From: JADKAV01 sp963704075
GTDB lineage: Bacteria > Actinomycetota > Actinomycetes > S36-B12 > UBA10799
NCBI GenBank assembly: GCA_963704075.1
Contig: CAVPGV010000017.1
Location: 62,001-126,000, forward strand
Reading direction: 5' to 3'
DNA: 64,000 bases
Part shown: positions 1 to 8,999 of the stretch, piece after piece
Position numbering within the stretch: position 1 is the first letter of the stretch
How the letters are laid out: each line of letters starts with the position of its first letter
Position numbers and translations under genes: made by a program
The notes under the pieces: generated by a model
What the model saw: the letters and a program-made list of their open reading frames with translations, nothing else
What the model was told of the DNA's origin: nothing
Databases searched by the model: none

Positions 1-331
1 CAGCGATGCTGTCTCTGGCACAAGGGTGGCCGCGCCAGTTCCGGTGCCTCCGGTGACGCTGGCACCTGCCCCGACCGCACCCTCGGTCGCCGCGCAGACG
101 GTGAAGGTGCCGCCGAAGAAGATCAAGGCGGGCAAGGAGGCGAAACTGGCGAAGAAGACCACGCAGGGCAGCAAGGTCACCTGGAAGACGCTACCCAGAA
201 GAAGTGCGTGGTGAAGAAGTCGCAGGGCAGGGCGCTGCGGCAAGGGCACGTGCAAGATGAAGGCCACCGGTCCTGCGCAGCCGGGACAATTCACCGCCCT
301 GCGCTGGAAGTACAAGATCCGAATCAAGTAG
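1..331 (+). pseudogene. 3' end of a secreted/surface protein gene, two compensating frameshifts
   Basis: The reading frame is open from the window edge and rich in Pro/Ala/Val, then enters a Lys-rich tail (KVPPKKIKAGKEAKLAKKTT). A stop appears at 212-214. In the neighbouring frame the sequence continues as TQKKCVVKK, and from about 238 it returns to the original frame as GKGTCKMKATGPAQPGQ, ending at the TAG at 329-331. The two Cys and Lys-rich spacing look like the C-terminal beta-sandwich tail of actinobacterial secreted proteins. One missing base near 190 and one extra base near 225-238 would restore a single frame. The next gene, a secreted protease, ends with a comparable Lys/Arg-rich tail. 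Function of the main part lies outside the window. Confidence 0.5.
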
Positions 332-392
332 GGTCGTCTCCCTGACGGCACCTGGTGTCCTTGCATCCGCGAATTCAGGGAGGCGACCGCCC

Positions 393-3101
393 ATGAGGGA
401 AGCACGACACTCGACCACCGGCAGGTGGTTGGCGGCAGTGGCCACGTCGCTGGCACTGACCGGGGCTGCCCTGCTCGCCGCTCCGAGCGCTGGCGCTGCG
501 CCACTGGCGCAGGACGACAAGAACGGGCCCCTCACGCCCAGGCTGCAGGAGTTGCAGGCGAATCGCAGTGCGACCCCCTCGCCAGGTCCGGGACTGACCA
601 CGGAGATCCCCGAAGCCGGGCCCGGCTCGATCCTGACCCGCCCGTCCGGCCGGATCCTCGTCGACGTCCGCATGACGAATACGAACCCCAAGTCGCTGGA
701 TCAGCTGCGTGAAACGGGGGCCAGGATCGTGTTCGTCGCAGACGACATCAGTACGGTGACCGTTGCGATCTTCCCGTCCGACCTCGCCGCGCTCGCCGCG
801 TTGTCTCCGCTCGTCGAGTCGGCTCAGGAAGTCCTGGAACCCGCGACCAACGCCGCCTGCCCGACCGGTCCTTTCGTGTCCGAGGGTCTGTCCCAGTTGC
901 GCGCAGACATCGCCCGCACGCAGTTCGCGGTGGAGGGCAGGGACATCACGGTGGGCGTGCTATCGGACTCCTACGACAGGCTCAACGGTGCGACGACCGA
1001 CGTGACCAACGGTGAACTTCCGGGAACCTCCAACCCGTGCGGGAACCTGTCTCCGGTCGGTGTCCAGGTCGAAGGGCCGTCTGGTGCTGATGAAGGCCGT
1101 GCGATGGCCCAGATCATCCACGACATCGCGCCCGACGCGAAGATCATTTTTGCCAGCGCCTTCCTGGGGGAGGCCGCGTTCGCGCAGTCGATCAGGGACC
1201 TCGCCGCTGACGGCGCCGACATCATCGTCGACGACATCACCTACTTCGCCGAGCCCATGTACCAGGACGGAGTGATCGCCAAGGCGGTGGCCGACGTGAC
1301 AGACCAGGGAGTGGTGTACTTCAGCTCGGCGGGCAACAGCAACAAGATCATCGGTGGCAAGAACGTCGCCTCCTACGAAGCTCAGGACTTTCGCCCGACG
1401 GCGTGCCCCACGCCTGTCGCGACCGCTTACCCCCCTGGCACCTCCTGCCACGACTTCGACCCCAGCGGAACTGACGATCCGACCTACGGTCTGAGCATCA
1501 ATGGCAACGCGCTCTACCTGCTCGGGTGGAGTGAACCCCAGTTCGGCATCACGACGGACGTGGATCTCTGTGTTGTCAGTGGCGGGTCACTGGTGACCTG
1601 TGACACTACGGACAACTTGACGACCCAGGACGCCTTCGCGGGTGTCCAATTCGGCGGAACCGGCTCCGGAGACTTGGTCGTGGTTCGTGCCCAAGGCAGC
1701 GGAACTCCCCGGCTCAAGTTGATCTCCTGGCGCTCGGCACTGACTGCGATTGAGTACGACACGGGCAATGCTGGAGACGTCGTCGGACCGACCATCTTCG
1801 GTCACAACGCCTCGCGTCCCGGAGCCACGGTGGCTGCGGTGCCGTACGACAATGCGAGCATCCTCGAGCCCTTCTCGTCATTTGGTCCCGCCACATATTG
1901 CTGGGGTCCGGTCGTCGGTACGTCCCCGGCATCGGCGATCCCGTGTGAAACGGCCACGGTGGACATGTCTGCCACGGATGGAACCCAGAACTCGTTCTTC
2001 GGCGGGGGCAGCCCTCCGCGTTTCTACGGCACGTCCGCGGCAGCTCCCCATGCGGCCGCAGTTGCCGCGCTGATGCTCGACCGTGAGCAGTGCATGACCC
2101 CCGCCCAGGTCCTCGACACGTTGAAGTCCACCGGGCGTGCCGTGGGGGCGGCTCCGCAGGACGGGGCAGGCGGTGGCCTGGTCGACTCGGAGGCGGCACT
2201 GGCAGCGGCTGGTGCCTACAACTGCGACACAACGCCGCCGCTGGTCACGCTGGATGCTCCCGCCCCCCCGGCCAGTGGCTGGTTCACGACCCCCAGCGTG
2301 GAAGCCGACGTGACGGCCACCGACCGTCGAACCGTCACCGAACTGATGTGCACGAGTGCCACGGTTTCCGGACTGACGGGTATCGGCACCACGAGCGCGT
2401 CGGCGAAAGCGATCGTCTCTGGTGACGGTGTCTTCGCGGTCGACTGCACGGGTAAGGACTTCGAAGACAACGCCGGCGCGGCGAACGGATCGACCAACAC
2501 CGCGACGATCAAGATCGACACGTCGCCGCCGGTTCTGACCTGCCAAGCCGCGTCGTTCGACGTGGGACAGAGCGGTGAGGTCACTGCCTCGGTGTCCGAC
2601 GCCGGTTCCGGACCCGCAGCGACCTCGGTGTCCACCGCCGCCACCACGGACACGACGGGATCGTTCACTGCGACGCTGTCCGCCACGGACATCGCCGGGA
2701 ACTCCACCACGACCGCGTGCGCCTACACAGTGACCGAGGCGACGGAACCCGGAACGATGCCACCCGCGGGGTTGAAGAGGCAGAAGCCGGCCAACTCCGC
2801 CGCGAAGCCACCGAAGCGAATAAAGACCTCGGGGCTCACGGTGATCGCGGGGAAGAATCCGCGCACCAACGCGGGCCAGCGGGTTCGCACCCGTGTCGAT
2901 GGTCGGCCGATCCGCCCGACAGCTTCCGGCGAAGTGCGCTATTTCAAGGTCGTCCGTGGCCCGAAGGGCAAGGTTTCGGTTCGCACCTACGGCTATCCGG
3001 GCCTGCGGATCGTGGTGCGCCAGACGGCCCCGTCGACCACCGGATACAAGAGGTACAAGCGCACGTCGGTCTACCTCGACGGTCGTCGGCGCGGCGCTTA
3101 G
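393..3101 (+). CDS. Secreted subtilase-like (S8-type) serine protease with altered His site
   Basis: 902 residues with an N-terminal signal peptide (hydrophobic core about 13-36, AGA-AP cleavage region). The peptidase fold is recognised by GVLSDSYD (Asp192), SSAGNSN (oxyanion Asn) and GTSAAAPHAAAVAAL (nucleophile Ser548). The canonical HGTHVAG segment is replaced by DEGRAMAQIIHDIAPDA, so a Glu (about 234) stands where the catalytic His is expected. This resembles the Glu-Asp-Ser set of sedolisins, or marks a divergent S8 subgroup. Residues about 610-790 form two Ig/Big-like repeats (TPPLVTLDAP, SPPVLTCQA). The last ~100 residues are basic and resemble the tail of the upstream gene. The ATG has a GGGAGG-type ribosome site about 10 bases upstream. 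Substrate unknown. Confidence 0.75.
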   Translation: MREARHSTTGRWLAAVATSLALTGAALLAAPSAGAAPLAQDDKNGPLTPRLQELQANRSATPSPGPGLTTEIPEAGPGSILTRPSGRILVDVRMTNTNPKSLDQLRETGARIVFVADDISTVTVAIFPSDLAALAALSPLVESAQEVLEPATNAACPTGPFVSEGLSQLRADIARTQFAVEGRDITVGVLSDSYDRLNGATTDVTNGELPGTSNPCGNLSPVGVQVEGPSGADEGRAMAQIIHDIAPDAKIIFASAFLGEAAFAQSIRDLAADGADIIVDDITYFAEPMYQDGVIAKAVADVTDQGVVYFSSAGNSNKIIGGKNVASYEAQDFRPTACPTPVATAYPPGTSCHDFDPSGTDDPTYGLSINGNALYLLGWSEPQFGITTDVDLCVVSGGSLVTCDTTDNLTTQDAFAGVQFGGTGSGDLVVVRAQGSGTPRLKLISWRSALTAIEYDTGNAGDVVGPTIFGHNASRPGATVAAVPYDNASILEPFSSFGPATYCWGPVVGTSPASAIPCETATVDMSATDGTQNSFFGGGSPPRFYGTSAAAPHAAAVAALMLDREQCMTPAQVLDTLKSTGRAVGAAPQDGAGGGLVDSEAALAAAGAYNCDTTPPLVTLDAPAPPASGWFTTPSVEADVTATDRRTVTELMCTSATVSGLTGIGTTSASAKAIVSGDGVFAVDCTGKDFEDNAGAANGSTNTATIKIDTSPPVLTCQAASFDVGQSGEVTASVSDAGSGPAATSVSTAATTDTTGSFTATLSATDIAGNSTTTACAYTVTEATEPGTMPPAGLKRQKPANSAAKPPKRIKTSGLTVIAGKNPRTNAGQRVRTRVDGRPIRPTASGEVRYFKVVRGPKGKVSVRTYGYPGLRIVVRQTAPSTTGYKRYKRTSVYLDGRRRGA

Positions 3102-3117
3102 GCGGGAAGCCGCCTGG

Positions 3118-3666
3118 TCAACTGGCGACTTGCCGTGGCGTCGAGGCTGCGGCAAGGGCCAGTCCGTGCAGACCACTGGCGGCCCGGGAGGTGGCCACCA
3201 CCAGCGTCTCGACCGGGTCGACCGGGTGACGCCCCGACACGGCGACCCCCAGTGTGTCGGCGCAGGACGAGATGACCCGGGCTTGCGCGGACACGAAGGC
3301 GGGGTCGTCCATGCGGTCGAGCGCCGCGGACAGCGCCCGCGCCATGGTCTCGATGGAGGAGACCTGGTGGCCCGGGAGGACGGTACGCTCATCGACGATC
3401 GCCTCGCCGAGCTGCATGACGTCTGCAAGCATCGTCCGCAGAATCTCAGGGAGCGCGACGACCGAGTCAGCGCTGGTGGCCGCCTCGGGGATCGCGCACA
3501 CCGATCCCAGCCCCTCGGCGATGATGCTGCGGAGCTCCTCCAGTTCATCGGGTCTGCTGGGGGGTGCCTCATGTGCGAGGGTGTTCAGCACCCCGGTCGC
3601 TTCGGCGATGAGCAGGGCGAAGTCCGCCACCGCGTCGTGACCGATGGTGCCTGGCTGTTGGTTCAT
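3118..3666 (-). CDS. Hypothetical protein, helical, 182 aa
   Basis: No family is recognised. The protein is Ala/Leu/Glu-rich and predicted largely helical, with no signal peptide or membrane segment and no obvious catalytic motif. It is convergent with the protease gene (17 bp gap) and separated from the SQR-like operon by about 250 bases in which I see no gene. Start taken at ATG 3666, preceded on the minus strand by an AGGT-type purine stretch. Codon use looks like its neighbours, so it is probably a real gene. Confidence 0.55.
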   Translation of the reverse strand: MNQQPGTIGHDAVADFALLIAEATGVLNTLAHEAPPSRPDELEELRSIIAEGLGSVCAIPEAATSADSVVALPEILRTMLADVMQLGEAIVDERTVLPGHQVSSIETMARALSAALDRMDDPAFVSAQARVISSCADTLGVAVSGRHPVDPVETLVVATSRAASGLHGLALAAASTPRQVAS

Positions 3667-3916
3667 GCTGTACCTCCGGCCTCACGGTACGAAGCCGAGT
3701 TCACGCGCGGGCTAACCGCGACCCAATCCCTGCCCAACTGTTGCCAAGGAGAACGTGAACACCGGTGGGGAGCTCGAGCGCCCGTTGTCCCCCAGGTCGA
3801 GCCTGGCGGATATCCGAATGAGACCCGAGCGGGACGCGCCAGGGTGCCCGTTCGGCGGTGGGCTGGACGGGGAAGTGCACAGGGTGTGCAGCCCAGAAGC
3901 AGAGGCCCAGAACGGC

Positions 3917-4060
3917 CTAGTGGTGTCCCTTGTTGATCATCGCGATCATCTTCAAGTTCAGCACCGCGAAGCGCATGCCCTGAACGAGAACGTTCTTGCG
4001 CGATTTCAGTTCCTTCTCATCCGGAACGTGAGCCTCGGGGAAGGTCGTGAGCTTGTCCAT
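3917..4060 (-). CDS. Small 47-aa protein downstream of the SQR-like gene
   Basis: A 47-codon frame (starts MDKLTTFPEAHVPD, ends MIAMINKGHH) begins 8 bases after the stop of the SQR-like gene on the same strand. It has a strong AGGAG ribosome site 5 bases before its ATG. The spacing and ribosome site argue for a translated gene in the same operon. The first half is charged; the second half (residues about 27-44, GMRFAVLNLKMIAMINKG) is amphipathic to hydrophobic and could lie on the membrane. A role as small membrane adaptor for the flavoprotein is an inference. No family recognised. Confidence 0.6.
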   Translation of the reverse strand: MDKLTTFPEAHVPDEKELKSRKNVLVQGMRFAVLNLKMIAMINKGHH

Positions 4061-4068
4061 GTCGACTC

Positions 4069-5526
4069 CTATTCGGGGATGAGGTACCAGAGCGGCCTGG
4101 CCTTGGCCTTGTAGATGAACAAGTGGTGCAGCATGACCTTCATCCAGTGCGCGGACAAGCCGATCTCACCGTAGGTCTCCTTGGTGTCGCGGCCCTGCTC
4201 GCCGTACTTCTCCTTGTCGGGGATGATCGGATAGACCGTCATCGCCGCGGCCTGCCCCTGCCTCCAGCCGGTACCGGCCGAGGCGATGCATGCGGCTCCC
4301 ATCTCCGCCATCGACGCCGTGTGCACCTTGCCGGCGTCGCCGTGCTTGATGCGCTCGGCGATCGTCTTGGCGACGGCCCGGCCGATCACCCCGGACGGCA
4401 TGCCGGTGCGCGGCGGCGCCGGTGCGATCACCGTTCCGTTGGGGGTCTTGCGCGGCTTGGACATCTGGTGCGGGGGGGCGAAGGCGATACCGGCGGCCCA
4501 CACGTTGTCGTACTTCACCGACTGGTAGGTCCTGGGCCAATCGCTGGCCTTCCACTCCTCGTAGGGCTTCGGCGAGTAGTCGGCGTCGACCTTCATGAAA
4601 CCACTGGGGGCGAATACCTGGTCGGTGATGTCGTTGCCCTCGCGGTCGAACGCCTTCATGTCGGCGCCGCGGAACGGCGGCAAGAGCATCGCGAAGTCGA
4701 ACGCCTGCTCGCCCTTGGTCCCGTCGAGCTGCTCGTAGTGGACGACACCGGGTTCCACCCGCTCCACGGCCGCGGCCATGATCGCCTTGACGCCGCGCTC
4801 TTTGAACAGCGACTCGGTGAACATCTGGCTCGGGACCACGCCGTCCTTGGTGCCGAAGTTCATGCCGTCCATCCCGAAGTCGCCGAGCCGCGCCTCGTTG
4901 GTGATGTAGATGACCTCGGCTTTGTCGCGGACACCCGCCTGAACGAGTTCGTGCTCAACGTTGAACGTGTACTCGAACGCAGCCCCCTGACAGGTGCACG
5001 TTCCGTGGCCCATTCCGATGAGCAACGTCTGCGGTGTGCCCTGCTTCAGTTTGCCGATGACGTCCTGCAGGGCACGTGAGGTCTCGACGGCGTGCTCGGC
5101 GGTGCAGACCGACCACGAATTGCCCTGCGGTCCGAGTCCGGGCGTCGCCTCGAAGGTGAGCTTCGGGCCGGTCGCGTTGATCAGGAAGTCGTAGTCGAGG
5201 TTCGCCGTCTGACCCTGTCGGGAGGGATCGGTGTATCGCACCGTCACGTGGGGGTGTGGGTGGGCGGTACTGCCCTCACCGTGCAGTTCCGTGGCCAGTG
5301 CTTGGTGGAACTCGACACCTTTGCGCGCGTAGATCGGGGCGAGCGGGAAGGTCACTCGCTTCTTATCCATCTTCCCGACGCCAACCCAGATGTTGGACGG
5401 GATCCAGTTCCACTTCGAATTGGGGGACACGACCACGACGTCGTGCTCCTTGCCCAGCATCCGGCGCAGATGCAGCGCTGCCGTGTGACCGGCGATACCG
5501 GCCCCCAGAATGACTGTTCGTGTCAT
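4069..5526 (-). CDS. Sulfide:quinone oxidoreductase-like FAD flavoprotein
   Basis: 485 residues of the pyridine-nucleotide-disulfide/SQR superfamily. The N-terminal dinucleotide-binding motif is VILGAGIAGHTAALHLRR. A second FAD-contacting segment is near LINATGPKL, and a Cys pair lies in GHGTCTCQGAAFEY, the region where SQRs carry redox-active Cys. The conserved late FAD site is DNVWAAGIAFAPP. SQR oxidises sulfide to sulfane sulfur at the membrane and passes electrons to quinone. The assignment is to the superfamily; an NADH-dehydrogenase-like member is possible. The start at 5526 is chosen because GGAGGA sits 8 bases upstream and the dinucleotide fold begins directly after it. It is followed by a 47-aa gene, and a candidate CsoR/CstR-type operator overlaps the probable -10 box. 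Confidence 0.7.
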   Translation of the reverse strand: MTRTVILGAGIAGHTAALHLRRMLGKEHDVVVVSPNSKWNWIPSNIWVGVGKMDKKRVTFPLAPIYARKGVEFHQALATELHGEGSTAHPHPHVTVRYTDPSRQGQTANLDYDFLINATGPKLTFEATPGLGPQGNSWSVCTAEHAVETSRALQDVIGKLKQGTPQTLLIGMGHGTCTCQGAAFEYTFNVEHELVQAGVRDKAEVIYITNEARLGDFGMDGMNFGTKDGVVPSQMFTESLFKERGVKAIMAAAVERVEPGVVHYEQLDGTKGEQAFDFAMLLPPFRGADMKAFDREGNDITDQVFAPSGFMKVDADYSPKPYEEWKASDWPRTYQSVKYDNVWAAGIAFAPPHQMSKPRKTPNGTVIAPAPPRTGMPSGVIGRAVAKTIAERIKHGDAGKVHTASMAEMGAACIASAGTGWRQGQAAAMTVYPIIPDKEKYGEQGRDTKETYGEIGLSAHWMKVMLHHLFIYKAKARPLWYLIPE

Positions 5527-5564
5527 GGCGAATCCTCCGCGTGCTCTGGTGGCCCCACCGAAGT

Positions 5565-5581
5565 ATACCCCTGCCCGGTAT
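5565..5581. promoter_or_regulatory. Candidate CsoR/CstR-type operator over the SQR-like promoter
   Basis: ATACCCCTGCCCGGTAT is an interrupted palindrome (ATACC...GGTAT) with C/G tracts, close to the operator type known for copper-sensing CsoR and persulfide-sensing CstR. On the minus strand it overlaps TATACT (5567-5562), a near-perfect -10 box about 35 bases before the SQR-like start. Binding here would block transcription. No CsoR/CstR gene is in the window. Confidence 0.4.
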
Positions 5582-5745
5582 CGCGAAGGTGCCGCTTGCC
5601 CGGGTTCGATGGCGGCCCGAGGCAAGCTTGGATGACACCGTGCACACCCTCACAGGCTCCGGGAGTTAATGAGACATTTCGGATTCATTTCCAGGAAACC
5701 CGTCGTTTGGCTGGATATCACCTCACCGCAGCGCTACGGTCAAGC

Positions 5746-5761
5746 GTTGAACTAAATAGTC
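5746..5761. promoter_or_regulatory. Candidate xyl operator
   Basis: GTTGAACTAAATAGTC stands out as AT-rich in a GC-rich leader about 40 bases before xylF. Its reverse strand contains TTAGTTCAAC, similar to the half-site of ROK-family XylR operators. The match is short and no regulator gene is present, so this is only a candidate. Confidence 0.22.
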
Positions 5762-5799
5762 CGGTACCCCGCCGGGCCCAAGATGGAGGAACCTGCCAT

Positions 5800-6891
5800 A
5801 TGAAACTCCGCATGACACTTGCAGTGTCAGCTGCGGCCTTCAGCCTCGCGCTGACCGGCTGTAGCTCATCAGATAGTGGCGACACGGCTGCCTCGGAATC
5901 CGCGGCGCCCGCCGGCAAGGTCGGCGTCATCCTTCCCGATTCCGCGTCCTCGGCCCGGTGGGAGACCGCCGACCGTCCGTACCTGGAAGAGGCGTTCCAG
6001 AACGCCGGCGTTGAGTACGACATCCAGAACGCCAACGGCGACAAGGCGAAGTTCCAGACCATCGCCGACCAGATGCTCAACTCCGGCGTGACCACGCTCA
6101 TGATCGTGAATCTCGACAGCGACACCGGTGCGGCCGTCATCAACAAGGCCAACGCGCAGGGCGTGAAGGTCATCGACTACGACCGACTGACCCTCGGCGG
6201 CGACGCGGCCTACTACGTCTCGTTCGACAACGTGGCGGTCGGCACCAAGATCGGTGAGGGCCTCGTGACCTGCATGCAGGACAACGGCGACACCAGCGGT
6301 CCGGTGGCTCTGCTCAACGGATCACCGACCGACAACAACGCGACGCTGTTCAAGGAGGGCTACGAGACGGCCATCACGGCGGCCGGCTACGAGGTAGCAG
6401 CCGACCAGGCTGTTCCGGAGTGGGACAACACCAAGGCCGGCACCATATTCGAGCAGATGTACACGAAGGCCAACGGCGACTTCATCGGCGTGGCTGCTGC
6501 GAACGACGGCCTCGGCGGTGCCGCGATCTCCGTGCTTGACCGCAACGGTCAGGCAGGCAACATCCCGGTGACGGGTCAGGACGCGACCGATGAGGGTCTG
6601 CAGCGCGTGCTGCTGGGCACCCAGTGCATGACGGTCTACAAGGCCGTGAAGCAGGAGGCGACCGCCGCTGCCGACCTGGCTGTGGCGCTGTCCAAGGGCG
6701 AGGAGCCCGAGACCGGTCAGACCACTCTGGACCCGGAGTCCAACCGTGAGGTTCCGTCCGTGCTCCTGGAGCCGGTCGCGATCTTCAAGGACAACGTGAA
6801 GGACGTGGTGGCGGACGGCTTCACCACCGCCGACAAGCTGTGCACGACCGCGAAGTTGCAGCAGGCCTGTACTGAGGCAGGCGTCTCCTAA
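5800..6891 (+). CDS. xylF: Xylose ABC transporter substrate-binding lipoprotein
   Basis: 363 residues. It has a lipoprotein signal (lipobox LALTGC, Cys about 18) followed by a Ser/Ala linker and a periplasmic-binding-protein type-1 fold. Features include GVILPDSASSARWETADRPY at the start of the fold, DYDRLTLGG, and NDGLGGAAISVL in the second lobe. These match XylF/sugar-binding proteins of the ribose/xylose class. Start at ATG 5800 is fixed by GGAGGA nine bases upstream and by the signal peptide; the frame is open further upstream but has no such features. It is the first gene of the xyl operon, with the ATPase one base downstream. Xylose specificity is inferred from xylA and xylB. Confidence 0.85.
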   Translation: MKLRMTLAVSAAAFSLALTGCSSSDSGDTAASESAAPAGKVGVILPDSASSARWETADRPYLEEAFQNAGVEYDIQNANGDKAKFQTIADQMLNSGVTTLMIVNLDSDTGAAVINKANAQGVKVIDYDRLTLGGDAAYYVSFDNVAVGTKIGEGLVTCMQDNGDTSGPVALLNGSPTDNNATLFKEGYETAITAAGYEVAADQAVPEWDNTKAGTIFEQMYTKANGDFIGVAAANDGLGGAAISVLDRNGQAGNIPVTGQDATDEGLQRVLLGTQCMTVYKAVKQEATAAADLAVALSKGEEPETGQTTLDPESNREVPSVLLEPVAIFKDNVKDVVADGFTTADKLCTTAKLQQACTEAGVS

Positions 6892-6892
6892 G

Positions 6893-7729
6893 ATGTCCGT
6901 CAGCACCGAGTCCGGCGTCCGTCCCTCATCGGGACGGGCGTCGGACCCGCTGCTCTCGTTGCGCGGAGTGCACAAGAGTTTCGGTGCCGTCCACGTACTC
7001 GAGGGCGTCGACTTCGACGTGTACCCGGGCCAGGTCACCGCACTCGTCGGTGACAACGGCGCCGGGAAGAGCACCCTCATCAAAGGCGTGGCGGGCATCT
7101 ACCCGTTCGACGAGGGCGACTTCCTGTTCGAGGGAAAGTCCGTGAGCATCAGCGATCCCAAGCACGCCAACGCCCTCGGTATCGAGGTCGTCTACCAGGA
7201 CCTTGCGTTATGCGACAACCTTGACGTCGTGGCCAACATGTTCCTCGGCCGCGAAGAGAAGAAGGGCCTTGGACTGGACGAGGCGACGATGGAGCGCAAA
7301 GCGGCTGAGACGCTCTCGGGTCTTTCTGTGCGCACATTGAGTTCCGTGCGTCGCACGGTGGCTTCGCTGTCCGGTGGGCAGCGGCAGACGGTGGCTATCG
7401 CCCGAGCCGTGCTGTGGAACTCCAAGATGGTGATCCTGGACGAGCCCACGGCCGCACTCGGTGTGGCGCAGACCGAACAGGTTCTCAGTCTGGTGGAAAG
7501 ACTGGCGGAGAACGGGCTCGGCGTTGTGCTGATCTCCCACAACATCAATGACGTGATGCGTGTCGCCGACCACATCGCCTGCCTGTATCTGGGTCGGATG
7601 GCGGCACAGGTTCCTGCTGCAGACGTGACCAACTCGCAGGTCGTCGAGCTGATCACGACAGGACGGACCGGCGATATCGGCATCCAACCGGACAACTCAA
7701 CAAACTCCAACCCCACTACGGGAGCCTGA
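6893..7729 (+). CDS. xylG: Xylose ABC transporter ATP-binding protein (single ATPase domain)
   Basis: 278 residues with one complete ATPase domain: Walker A GDNGAGKSTLIKG (about 55-67), Q-loop VVYQDLALCDN, signature LSGGQRQTVAIARA, Walker B MVILDEPTAALG, and H-switch LISHNI. Classical XylG/RbsA proteins are ~500 residues with two fused ATPase domains. This is the half-length form, which must work as a homodimer. The ATG lies one base after the xylF stop and the gene is followed by xylH after 3 bases, so the three are co-translated. Confidence 0.85.
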   Translation: MSVSTESGVRPSSGRASDPLLSLRGVHKSFGAVHVLEGVDFDVYPGQVTALVGDNGAGKSTLIKGVAGIYPFDEGDFLFEGKSVSISDPKHANALGIEVVYQDLALCDNLDVVANMFLGREEKKGLGLDEATMERKAAETLSGLSVRTLSSVRRTVASLSGGQRQTVAIARAVLWNSKMVILDEPTAALGVAQTEQVLSLVERLAENGLGVVLISHNINDVMRVADHIACLYLGRMAAQVPAADVTNSQVVELITTGRTGDIGIQPDNSTNSNPTTGA

Positions 7730-7732
7730 CTG

Positions 7733-8992
7733 ATGTCGAGCACTCTCACCGCCGAAGCCGACCCCGAGTCGCAGGTCAGTCCAGGTATCGGCCAGTCCAT
7801 CCGCAACTACTGGGACCGCGTGCGAGGTGGCGACCTCGGGTCCCTGCCGGCCTTCGCCGGTCTGATCGCGCTCATCGCGGTCTTCACGGCACTGCAGGGC
7901 GACACGTTCCTCTCGGCGTTCAACTTCGCCAACCTCATCAACCAGTCGGCGATGATCATCGTCCTGGCCATGGGGCTGGTGTTCGTGCTGCTGCTCGGTG
8001 AGATCGACCTCTCGGCGGGTTTTGCAGCGGGCACGTGTGCGGCGGTGCTGGGGGTGACGCTGACCCAGAAGGGTTGGCCCCTGCTCCTCTCGCTGGGCGC
8101 CACACTCCTGACCGGCGTGATCATCGGTCTGCTGATCGGTCTGCTGGTCGCTCGGCTCGGTATCCCCAGCTTCGTGGTCACGCTGGCCGCCTTCCTGGGC
8201 CTGCAGGGTCTCATGCTGCTGGTCATCGGCGAGGGCGGCACGATCGGGATCAACAACCCCGAGATCCTCAAGATCATGAACGCCAACATGTCCCCCATCG
8301 CCGGGTGGATCCTGTTCGCCATCGTGGTGGGCGGCTGGGCGCTGGTCTCCCAGATGAAGATGCGGGGGCGCAGGGCGTCCGGTCTGCCGGTCGAGAACAC
8401 CTCGGTGTGGCTGGCCAAATTGATCTCACTCGCGGTGGTCTTCGGACTGTTCGTGTACATCCTCAACCAGGAGCGCAGCCGCAACCCGGCCATCACATCC
8501 ATCCAAGGTGTCCCGTACGTGGTTCCGCTGATCCTGATCCTTGTGGTCGGCCTCAGCTACGTGCTCGGTCGCACCGGGTTCGGCCGCCACGTCTACGCGG
8601 TGGGCGGCAACGCGGAGGCCTCCCGCCGCGCCGGCATCAACGTGGCGAACATCAAGATCGCCTGCTTCATCGCATGTTCCACGTTGGCCGCGGTGGCCGG
8701 CATCCTGTTCGCCTCCCGCGACAACTCCGTATCGCCGTCCACGGGTGGCTCGACAACGTTGCTCTATGCCGTCGGTGCGGCGGTGATCGGTGGCACATCG
8801 CTGTTCGGTGGGCGCGGTCGCATAATCGACGCGGTGATCGGTGGCTTGGTGGTCGGTGTGATCGCCAACGGCCTTCCACTGGTGACCCAACAGTCCGGTA
8901 TCGCGTTCATCGTGACCGGACTGGTCCTCCTGGTCGCTGCCAGCGTCGACGCGTTGTCCCGGCGCAGAGCCATGGCAACTGGTAGGGCTTAG
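7733..8992 (+). CDS. xylH: Xylose ABC transporter permease
   Basis: 419 residues, strongly hydrophobic with about 10-12 membrane helices, of the BPD_transp_2 (ribose/xylose) permease family. Family-typical stretches include GEIDLSAGFAAG after helix 3, GIPSFVVTLAAFLGLQG, the YAVGGNAEASRRAGI cytoplasmic coupling segment, and AAVIGGTSLFGGRG near the C-terminus. It forms the membrane channel for the XylF-XylG system. A ~40-residue soluble N-terminus precedes the first helix. Confidence 0.87.
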   Translation: MSSTLTAEADPESQVSPGIGQSIRNYWDRVRGGDLGSLPAFAGLIALIAVFTALQGDTFLSAFNFANLINQSAMIIVLAMGLVFVLLLGEIDLSAGFAAGTCAAVLGVTLTQKGWPLLLSLGATLLTGVIIGLLIGLLVARLGIPSFVVTLAAFLGLQGLMLLVIGEGGTIGINNPEILKIMNANMSPIAGWILFAIVVGGWALVSQMKMRGRRASGLPVENTSVWLAKLISLAVVFGLFVYILNQERSRNPAITSIQGVPYVVPLILILVVGLSYVLGRTGFGRHVYAVGGNAEASRRAGINVANIKIACFIACSTLAAVAGILFASRDNSVSPSTGGSTTLLYAVGAAVIGGTSLFGGRGRIIDAVIGGLVVGVIANGLPLVTQQSGIAFIVTGLVLLVAASVDALSRRRAMATGRA

Positions 8993-8999
8993 CGCCTCA

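Noticed and set aside
1878..3572. 564-codon minus-strand frame
   Set aside because: Antisense to the protease, Arg/Gly-rich, no motif; a compositional shadow.
5092..5799. N-terminal extension of xylF
   Set aside because: It is antisense to the SQR-like gene. The ribosome site and lipoprotein signal fix the start at 5800.
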